In this document: piece by piece, positions 35,547-43,266 of the stretch
Layout of the letters: each line of letters starts with the position of its first letter
How positions within the stretch are numbered: position 1 is the stretch's first letter
Program-made: the position numbers and the translations under genes
Notes under the pieces: model-generated
The model's database searches: none
What the model saw: only the letters and a program-made list of their open reading frames with translations
Told to the model about the DNA's origin: nothing
Source of the DNA: Raffaelea ambrosiae
Lineage: Eukaryota; Ascomycota; Sordariomycetes; Ophiostomatales; Ophiostomataceae
Direction of reading: 5' to 3'
Assembly: GCA_002778195.1 (NCBI GenBank)
Contig: PCDI01000002.1
Span: 310,001 to 374,000 of the forward strand
DNA length: 64,000 nt

Positions 35547-36984
35547 TCAACACCCTGATGTCTGCACATTGGACGCGATGCAGTTCGTCCCGTCCGGCTC
35601 GCTGCCCACCTTGGTCGGCTCGTCGCCGCTGTCGTTGCCCTCGTACTCGTAGCAGATGGCTGCGTCCAGCACGCACGAGTCACTGACGGTGATTTTGCTA
35701 GAGGGGTCAGTCAGCATCGTCGGTAAACAGAGACATGCCCGAGACATGCCCACCGGGGCAAGTGCCATGAATAGGGGTCAAAAGGCCGTGGGGGAGGGGG
35801 GGGGGGGGGACTTACTCTCCTAGGTTCGTGTTGATACCTCCCAGCACCGTGGCATCCTCGACACGCACGTTCTCAAACGTGCTTGTCCGCGCATACTGGG
35901 TGTCGCAGTTGCCGCACGACCGGTACAGCTTGCCCACACCGGTCGCGTAAAAGTTCTTGACTGCCAGCGTGCCGCCGCCGTTGTGCTGCAGCACCTTGTC
36001 CGAGGCCGACTGGGCGCCGCCACCGTTGACGTACGACGTGCCGTCCTCACCCTGCTTGAACGTGGCCGCATCCTCGCACACGTCCACCCACCAGACGTTG
36101 TTGAGTGTGCAGGAACCCAGGCAGTGGACGCCCTCGCCGTTGTCGGGCCCGATGAGCACGTTGCTGAGCGTGGCGCCGTCCTCCAGAATGAACACGGCGT
36201 CCGAGTCGCCGCCCTCGCTCTGGTCCGAGCACGTCGACGGGCTGCGGTCATACTGCACCAGGCTGCCGTCAAAGGACTCGCCGGCGGCGATGGTCTGGGC
36301 GGCCGAAAGACCCGTTGTCGAGGCCGCGGTCGGGAAGGTCGTCTGGAGCTCCGTGTTGGTCGAACCGGATCCTGAGCTGCCAGACGATGATCCGGTGCCG
36401 TTTCCAGCTGCAGCCGATGTAGCAGCCGCGCTGGTCGCTGGGCTTGACCCAGAGCCAGAGTCTGAGTCGCCTGTGGCCGATGTCGAGGTCGCCGACTTGG
36501 AGGTTTTGGTCGAGGTGCTTTTCTTGGAGGTAGTCTTGGAGGTGGTCTTGGAGGTGGTTTTGGAGGCGCTCGCGGAGGTACTCTTGACAGACGTGGTTGA
36601 GGTTGCGTCAGACAGCTCCGACGTGGTTGTCGCGTTGGAGTCATCCGAGTCTTCCCCGGAGTCATCATCACTGGAATCGTCTTCACTGTCATCACTGTCC
36701 TCTGAGTCGTCATCATCGGAACTATCGTCCGAAGTGTCGTCTGAAGTGTCGTCTGAAGTGTCATCCTCTGAGTCGTCGTCATCCGAATCCGCAGCCGCGC
36801 GCGTCGTCGGGCCCCGGAATCCAAACCCCTGGCCGCCACCAAAGCCTGAGCTATACACCACGGTGGACAGCGTGGTCGGATGCCGATCAGGTCCACGCGT
36901 CAAAGACTTCTCCGACACTGTCGTATTCTTCGCAAGGGAAGAGACTGACATGAGTGCAACGAGGAGGATGCTGATGCGTGCCAT
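35547..36984 (-). CDS. Pectate lyase, family PL3, with acidic/Ser-Thr-rich linker
   Basis: The model is complement(join(35547..35697, 35816..36984)), giving 439 residues. It is a secreted enzyme expected to cleave polygalacturonate by beta-elimination with calcium. A signal peptide covers about residues 1-18. Residues 66-117 are almost only Asp, Ser and Glu, and 118-210 are Ser/Thr/Lys/Ala/Gly rich with SKTT repeats. The PL3 domain fills about 213-439: AAGESFDGSLVQYDR, then AVFILEDGATLSNVLIG, GVHCLGSCTLNNVWW, VCEDAATFK and LQHNGGGTL, then a Cys-rich end (SDSCV, AICYEYEG, TNCI, final SGC). The intron at 35698-35815 has donor GTAAGT and acceptor CTCTAG and restores NLGDKITVSDSCV. The first in-frame ATG is 36984; the frame also opens at an upstream GTG. 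A TATATAT element at 37189-37195 lies about 205 bp upstream. Most PL3 enzymes are near 240 residues, so the linker is the odd part. Confidence 0.93.
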
Positions 36985-37188
36985 CTTGATATTGATATGC
37001 ACCGAAAAGATGGGAGAAGTATAATAAATACGAGCGGGTGATACTCTAAAGTCCAGAATTCTGGAAGATGGAAAAGCGAAGAATAAAGTGAAAGTCGTAG
37101 GGAAATGCCAATAAAGAACGAAGAAGAGGCCTGGGTCTCTGGGGATTAAGCAAAACCATCATCACCAATCGAGGCGGGATAGCCCAGC

Positions 37189-37195
37189 TATATAT
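37189..37195 (-). promoter_or_regulatory. Candidate TATA box of the pectate lyase gene
   Basis: TATATAT lies about 205 bp upstream of the start codon, which allows a leader of roughly 150-175 nt. This is positional evidence only. Confidence 0.4.
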
Positions 37196-37983
37196 CCCCA
37201 TCTGCGATCTACTCTCCTGGGATAACAAATTCTTACCCTCCGGTTTCCACCAACGTCTCGCAGTATCATGACTTCTGGTTTCCGTTGCCAATGTCTACAT
37301 TGTCCACGTTGACTACGCTGTGTACGTTGCCGACTCTGAGTACTCGTAAGCCAGACGGGGGTTCTCCCACTTTTCCTCTAAACCAAAACAAAGCCAAGCA
37401 AACTACCACGATATTCCACGGCGTTTGTCTGATGATACGGAGGCTTGCTATGGGAGCTCCGTTATGTCGAGTCTCTCTCCCCGCTCAGGAGAAGTTCTTG
37501 GCAAGTCCCAGAAATGGCCCGATCAGGTGGTCTTCGCTGCACGCAACCCGCCCCCCCACTGTTGTTTCGTTTCGAAACGGCAGGCCGCGCTGTCTCACGA
37601 CCAGCACACCGGACACAAAGTCTGAAACGGTGACATGGGATGGGTTGGTGGAGCCTCGTCTCGTCATGAGCATATGGATCTGCTTTATGCCGACGGACGA
37701 TCCCTCCGTCCTCGGACACGGCAGCGCCATGTTCCTGGGCAATTGGCTAACCAACAAGGGTCTGGTTAACAGGCCGGACAAAATTCAGCTTACAGAAAGG
37801 CCTTCGGCGTTTGAGTTTTCGGACGGCTGATTCATTCGGATGCCTTCAAATCCGAGTGATAAATTTACAGGCTTGTCATTAGAAGTTCATGGTATTGATC
37901 CAGAAGAAATAGAAGCAATAAATCAATGGACGCGACATCGGAAAGCCTGAAGTGGGGCCATACACGTGACATAGAGTGGCCTT

Positions 37984-37989
37984 TATATA
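37984..37989 (+). promoter_or_regulatory. TATA element of the U6 snRNA gene
   Basis: TATATA lies about 23-28 bp upstream of the presumed U6 5' end. This matches the TATA placement at fungal U6 genes, where it helps position TFIIIB. Confidence 0.7.
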
Positions 37990-38046
37990 GCTAGATTGTA
38001 GGATTAATTTTTGCCTTCGGGCATTTGGTCAATTTGAAACGATACA

Positions 38047-38111
38047 GTACGTAAAATTCCATTATTTCCGAAAGTCCAGTGTTCGAGCCGCAGTGCTAAC
38101 AAAATAAATAG
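38047..38111 (+). other. mRNA-type intron within the U6 gene
   Basis: The 65-nt intron splits the U6 ACAGAGA box as ACA|GAGA. It has a GTACGT donor, a GCTAAC branch sequence at 38095-38100 and the acceptor AATAG. These are the same signals used by the protein genes in this window. Confidence 0.92.
38081..38089 (+). promoter_or_regulatory. Pol III B box inside the U6 intron
   Basis: GTTCGAGCC matches the B-box consensus GWTCRANNC exactly and lies wholly inside the intron. In fission yeast the U6 B box is likewise intronic, so this is the expected TFIIIC contact. Confidence 0.75.
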
Positions 38112-38172
38112 GAGAAGATTAGCATGGCCCCTGCACTAAGGATGACACGCTTTATCAAAGAGAAGCTACCAA

Positions 38173-38179
38173 TTTTTTT
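38173..38179 (+). terminator. Pol III T-run terminator of U6
   Basis: Seven consecutive T follow the U6 3' segment at the expected distance. Confidence 0.85.
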
Positions 38180-38570
38180 GCTCTTATTTTTATCTCAAAG
38201 AGAACCTTTGCCGAACGACCTATGATGTTACAAGGGTTTTTGTTGGTGCATCCTCATAACAGTCACGTCTTTCTGTTCTCCCAGCCTGAACCTAGGTTGG
38301 GTACTTGATATTCCTTTTTTTACTCGTGTACTCGTTTGGATCGTCAGCCTGGTATCACGCTGGCTAAAAGTTGGCGATGCAGAAATAATTCTAAACATAA
38401 TTTTAAATCCAATTCTATCAGGGAAAGAAAGTATGTGAATGTGCCGATCATCAGAGGGTGGTATAAGATCAAATGTGTCTTGTGCTATCGATGGCCTAGT
38501 TCCCAGAACAAGCAAACAGCTTCGCTAAGACCGGGCCTCCCAGTCTTCCAATCCCCTCGAAACCTCCCTC
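38180..38570. other. Short intergenic region, U6 to symporter 3' end
   Basis: About 390 bp separate the U6 terminator from the stop codon of the minus-strand symporter. I see nothing else in it. Confidence 0.6.
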
Positions 38571-40437
38571 TCACCAAGGATAGATGAAAAAGGGGTTCTG
38601 CATGTCTGTCAGGTCCAGCATGGCCAGTTCCACCTTGCGGCGGACCACCTGCCCGCTCGCGTCCACCTCCGCGACCTCGCCAAACTGCGCGGCCTGTCTC
38701 TGCTCCTCCGTCAGGCTGGCGGCCCAGGCCCGCCGCTTGGCATTCCTCCGGCGGTGGATGACCTGGATGAGAAACAGGATCAACGGCGATCCCACCCAGG
38801 ACACGACGATCATCGAGACCCATGCGCCGTAGTAGCGCGGGTAGGCCGAGGGGACCCAGATCTGCGGCGACACGAGGTTGCCCACGCTGTATCCCAGCAT
38901 CCAGAGGCAGTTGCGCACAATTTTCTTGGTGTATCCGGCGGCCGACGACGTCGTCCAGCCCAGGGCGATAATGTACGCGTTGCCATAGGTGTGGCCGGCA
39001 AGCAGCATGCACGCCAGCATGGCCAGCTTCTTGTCCCAGTCAAGGGCCACCATGCCGATGCCGCCGGCGATGGCCGGCAGACACCACACCAGGCTGTGCA
39101 TCGCCAGGTTCTTGGGCCACAGGCGCAGCGCCACGGCGCCGACCACGCACACGGCGACGCCGAAGCCGCCGCCGGCGGCCGCCACGAGCGTGGAGCCGAG
39201 ACTGGTGACGCCGAGCGACACGGTCAGCAGGTTCTGCTGGCCGTAGGTCAGGTTGTTGGAGTACATGAGCGTAAAGGACATGAGGGCAAAGAGCCATGAG
39301 ACGGGGTCGCGCAGCGCCTCCCAGAGCTGGCTCGTCTTGAACCGCTTCTGCTCGATGGAGCTCTGGCTGGAGCGGTGCACGCGGTTGATGGTGTGGATCT
39401 TTTCTTCGAGCGTGAGGAACCGGGCCTCGGCCGGGTTGTTGGGGTACCAGAACCAGAGGGCGACGGACAGGAGGATGGAGACGCCGCCCGTCGTGATCAT
39501 GAACAGCTTCCAGGGCAGCACGGCCTCGTTCTTGCTGAAGAGGAGGCCATAGGAGATAAAAGCTGCGCAGACGGGGGCCAGGGCGGAGGTGAGCCACAGC
39601 ACGGGCTGCAGGAACGAGGCCTCGTAGCGGTCAAAGAACATGCTGATGGTCAGCTCGAAGCCCGGCACGACGACGGACTCGACGGCGCCCAGGGCGATGC
39701 GCAGCACGACGAGGCCGGCGTATTTGACGGCGACACAGTGCAGCATCAGCACGGCGCCCCAGGAAAAGACCAGGGCGGCAAGGAACTTGCCGAGATGGAG
39801 CCTCTGCAGCAGATAGTGGCCGGGCAGCTGGGCGGCGATGTAGCCTAGTCTGGTGTCAGTGGTGGCGGCCAGCAGGAAGGGAAGGAAAGACAAGTGGAGA
39901 AAAGAAAAGAAAGAGAGAAAGAGAGAAAGAGAGAAAGAGAGAAAGAGAGAAAGAGAGAAAAGAAAGACATAACAAACTTTAGAGAACAAAAGAAAGACAG
40001 CAAAAAGAGAGAACAAACAAAAAAAAGAGATGGCATACCCACGTAGAACATGGTGTTCAGGTTGTTGTATTGAGCCTTGGTAATGCCCGTTTCCTCAAAG
40101 AGCCCGAGAATGGCTGCATAGCCAAGGGTAGACTTGTCAATCTACATGAAGAGAACTACTGTCAGCTTCCAGCCAGGCTTGCTCCACGGGCAGGTCCACC
40201 ATCACCCACAAATAGCAGCAAGTTGGCCGCCGACAGCATGCCCATGACGTAGAGATACAACTTCCGGCGCAGCTTCTTCGCTTTCTCGGGCGTCAATTCG
40301 CCCACTTCGTCGCCGTGGTCCCGCAGGATGCGGGCCGTCACGTCGGCATACTTCGCCTCAACGACCGTCTCTTTCTCCGGAAGGGGCTTGTCGGCGACGG
40401 AGAGCCCGCCGGCTTTGGTGTCGCTGGCTGAATCCAT
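38571..40437 (-). CDS. MFS anion:cation symporter, Dal5 (allantoate permease)-like
   Basis: The model is complement(join(38571..39844, 40039..40141, 40210..40437)), giving 534 residues. Family knowledge: fungal Dal5/ACS permeases import organic anions such as allantoate, nicotinate, pantothenate or other carboxylates by proton symport. A hydrophilic N-terminal tail ends in KLRRKLYLYVMGMLSAANLLLF. The second exon encodes IDKSTLGYAAILG and QYNNLNTMFYVG. The third carries YIAAQLPGHYLLQRL, GAVESVVVPGFELTISMFF, FWYPNNPAEARFLTLEEK, GWTTSSAAGYTKK and the typical C-terminal LDLTDMQNPFF. Introns have donors GTGGGT and GTATGC with GCTGAC and ACTGAC branch sites, and phases agree. The start is MDSASDTKAG at 40437. 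Substrate specificity cannot be read from the sequence. Confidence 0.92.
39905..39962. repeat. (GAAAGA)n microsatellite in the symporter intron
   Basis: An almost perfect array of GAGAAA/GAAAGA units of about 58 bases lies inside the second intron of the Dal5-like gene (39845-40038). It forms a C+T-rich tract on the coding strand. It reads as an open frame joined to exon 3, but intron retention would meet a stop from the exon 2 frame. Confidence 0.9.
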
Positions 40438-41382
40438 GGTAAGACGGCTGCTACAAATGAGATATTTTGCTGTCATTTGAGAAGCCAACCTCACGACGCC
40501 AACTTGAAGACGTTAGGACCGCGCACTTTAATACCACGCGTGTCGTGCACCGTGCCGTCATGATATACCAAGTTCACAAAAGGCCTCATGGCGACAGCAG
40601 GTGGAGCATTGACGTGATAGCACTCTACTGGGCGGCCAGGACTCGGCGTGGTGCGGTTGGCCACTCAGATACAGCGCGAAGGATCAGCCAAAAAAAAAAA
40701 GCCTGTCTGGGCATCGTCAGATTTTCCACCACGAGGAGGCAGATTAGACCGAGCACATCATCGCCTAGCTGGTCATAGTTCATACAAAACTAGACAAAGT
40801 TGCCCCTCGAGTGGCCCGAGCAGAAAAACAGAAAGACCAGCTGTTTGTTTTCGGCCCTTGCTTTTTTACATGCCTACAACGGCGTCTGCTGTTGAGTCGT
40901 CTTGCCTGCTGATCCTTGCTGTGTAGGGCTAGGCGCCCGTTGGCGGACTCTAAGTTAAGCTAATCGCATTACCAACTTGAAGGGACCCATGAAGGGCATG
41001 TCTGCGCTCTGTCTGTGGGCCGTGCCGCTGGAGGAGAGTCAGGCGCAAGATTCCAGCCGAGAGGGCGCTCTACAGACTACTACGTAGACACAGTTGCGCA
41101 TGGATGTTGACGCCAAGTGGAGGCATGAAGCGGCCGTGGCTCTTCCCTTCTTGTCGTCTTTTAAGTTGTTTAGTTTCCTAGCCCCCAAAGTCACAATTTA
41201 AAGGCGGAAACAACTCGACCCAAAAAAAAAGACATCGTGTGTACGAACAGAACAAACCCTCTATTACTCTCTAACCTCAAGATTCCTCTTTGCCCGTTTC
41301 CATGCAGATTACCAAGCTTCCGAGACGTGCAGAAAAAGAACGCAACGACAGCCCACGGTTGCCTCCAAACTCCTGCTGTCGC
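40438..41382. other. Intergenic region, symporter promoter to lactone oxidase 3' end
   Basis: About 0.95 kb with no supportable gene. It should include the symporter promoter and the 3' UTR of the oxidase. Confidence 0.6.
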
Positions 41383-43266
41383 TCAGTGAGAAACACTGAT
41401 GCCGATGCGGTTTGTAAACTTGTTGTTGAACATGCCCGTTGAGTTGAGCTGCCGGTACACCGCGTACCACGACGGGAAGTCGGCATACTACGCGCGCACA
41501 TCATCGCTAGTCACAAAGTCCAGGTCCAGACCCCAGTGCACACGCACAGAGTTGGCGCTGTCCGTGCACATGCTTTCCTTGATGCTGCGGGCCAGTTTGG
41601 CACCTGTATCGACGCCGACGAGCATGTCCAGCTCGATGGCACAGGTCATCCTGCCTGCCTCCGGCGCCAGGAATGCATCAGAAGGCCCGATGAAGCGGAT
41701 TCCCAATGGTCCCGCCATGTACCAGTCGTGCCGTTGCGCCTCGTCTTGGAAGATGCCGAGAAGCTTGTCAATCACCGGCACACACTGCTTGGCGTCGCAG
41801 TGCAGCTCGATGGCCAGCGCCTTGATGCTGTTGGCGGCGCCCAGGTTAAATACCTGGTAGCTCTTGTCCACGTACGGGCCGCTCTCCACCAGTGTGGCAA
41901 TGGCCCGGTTGATGGCGATGGGGCTGATAATGGGCATCCTGTTCAGCACAGACACGAGATTTGAGACAGAGTAGATAGAGAACTGCTCAAGAAGAGTGCT
42001 GAGCCAGTCCTTGCGCTCTCCAGACGGCTTTGTCTTGCTAGGAAGCCGCATCCGCTCGACTCGCACGCAAGAATGCTTGGACCAGCCCATGTAGGGGTTC
42101 AGCACCAGCTCAAAATGGTCAGCACTGGCCACAACGGCCGGCACTGGATCCCAGAGCTCCGGGAGAAGCACAGTCCGGATTTCGTCCCACCTCGTGGCCG
42201 AGCGCAATTCGCGAATGTAGAAGGCGTCCGTCACTTCGATGACGTAGCTGTAAGCCACGCCGAGGCACCCCATGGAAACAAGAGCGGCCCGAAACCAATT
42301 GTCGTCCTGTTTGAGTTTGGCTGGGACGCCGTCGATCATGCCCGAGAACGTGGCAGGGTCGCTCAGCGGACCCTTGCCGGCGACCCCACTGCCCGGCTCA
42401 ATCTGGTACACGATTCCCGTCTCGGATACGAGCACAATGGCGCGAACACAGTTGGACAGCGGCCCAAAGCCGACGCCCGACCCATGGGTGCCAGTAGCCA
42501 TGACACCACCCAGAGTCTGGCCATCAAAGCCTCCCATGTTCAGAAGAGCAAGGCCGCGGTTGTCCAACTCCCTGTTGAGATCACGAATGGTGATGCCGGC
42601 CTGGACACGGGCAAGACGGCGGCTGCGGTTGCTGGCGTCCCCCTCTTCTTCCGGCACTGGAGACATCTGCACAGGTGTTCTTGGTGGGCTGACAACCGGC
42701 GGTGGGGGCGTCAAAGCTGCGATCCCATCCTCCCCGTTGTCCATCATCGAAATGCGTCTGAGCAGAACCAAGTCAACCATGACCGCGTCATCAGACTGTG
42801 TGATGTCCGAGAAGGAGTGGCCAGAGCCGACAGCTCGCACGCGCTGCTTGAGTCTTTGGGCATCGGAAATGATGCTCACCAGCTGCTGCAGGGTTTCCGG
42901 CTTGACAATCATAAGAGGCGAACATCGTTGTTGGCCGACACAGTTGGTCCAGGTCAGATTGCCGTGGCTGCTCTCAGTTTCGGCATCCTGTGGATCATCA
43001 TCGCCGACAATGGGAAGTCTTCCCGGAAGCCCCTCCGTAGCCTCCAGGGCCAGACGGACAGACTCTCGGGCCTGCTCGTTGCGCCACTTTGCGTCTCGGT
43101 TCCGACGCCGAGACTCTTCCTTCCGACGCACGACGTTCCACACACTGTTATGGGCGTGGTGGGGATTTTTCTCGAAGACAGCGTCGAGTTTCTTGAGCAG
43201 TTTTGGGTCGTATGGCTTTCCTTTCAGTCCGCGAACGGACCGCTCAACAGACTGTTGCTGTCCCAT
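41383..43266 (-). pseudogene. Sugar-1,4-lactone oxidase (ALO-like, FAD-dependent) with premature in-frame TAG
   Basis: An open frame of 592 residues from ATG 43266 ends at TAG 41488-41490. The same frame then continues for 34 codons with family-like sequence (YADFPSWYAVYRQLNSTG, then NNKFTNRIGIS) to TGA 41383-41385. It looks like a D-arabinono-1,4-lactone oxidase relative of the VAO flavoprotein group. The FAD domain spans about 117-300, with AVGSGHSFSDI near 145-155 (the His is the covalent FAD site in ALO-type members) and MATGTHGSG near 256. The ALO domain follows, with VHWGLDLDF near 576. A Pro-rich insert sits at 185-215. The N terminus MGQQQSVERS fits the N-myristoylation pattern MGxxxS. 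The stop may be a sequencing error, a mild truncation or real loss of the gene. The HWG motif lies before it, so the 592-residue form could still fold in part. Confidence 0.8.

Larger units (their letters stand above)
36985..38011. other. Intergenic region, pectate lyase promoter to U6 gene
   Basis: This is the divergent space between the pectate lyase (minus) and the U6 RNA gene (plus). It holds a TATATAT element for the lyase, one TACTCGTA motif at 37341-37348 and the U6 TATA element. The open frames show no recognisable protein. Confidence 0.6.
38012..38176 (+). ncRNA. U6: U6 spliceosomal snRNA, interrupted by a spliceosomal-type intron
   Basis: Exon 1 is 38012-38046 and exon 2 is 38112 to about 38176, giving a mature RNA near 100 nt. 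Exon 1 begins with a TGCC-TTCG-GGCA hairpin and runs into TTTGAAACGATACA. Exon 2 starts GAGAAGATTAGCATGGCCCC. Joined, they rebuild the invariant GATACAGAGAAGATTAGC, with the ACAGAGA box that pairs with the 5' splice site and the catalytic AGC triad. The internal stem-loop (CCCCTGCACTAAGGATGA) and the 3' segment follow, and a run of seven T ends the gene. The intron, 38047-38111 (65 nt), has donor GTACGT, branch GCTAAC and an AG acceptor 11 nt later. Uninterrupted U6 would not match any known U6, so splicing must restore it if the gene works. Pol III signals are an upstream TATA, an intronic B box and the T run. The ISL loop is six bases (GCACTA) rather than the five of yeast or human. I cannot say whether that is normal for this lineage. 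Confidence 0.93.

Noticed and set aside
35957..37024. 355-codon plus-strand frame rich in Ser, Glu and Val
   Set aside because: It is a shadow of the pectate lyase linker read on the opposite strand.
38070..38130. tRNA gene suggested by the GTTCGAGCC motif
   Set aside because: No acceptor stem or anticodon arm surrounds it; the flanking sequence is U6, so the motif is an intronic B box.
39845..40051. Phe/Ser/Leu-rich frame continuing from the Dal5-like gene
   Set aside because: It is intron sequence over a (GAAAGA)n array; donor GTATGC and acceptor TAG restore the family sequence.
41478..41500. A mini-intron removing the TAG in the lactone oxidase (GTGCGCGCGTAG)
   Set aside because: Twelve bases is far too short for a spliceosomal intron and there is no branch site.
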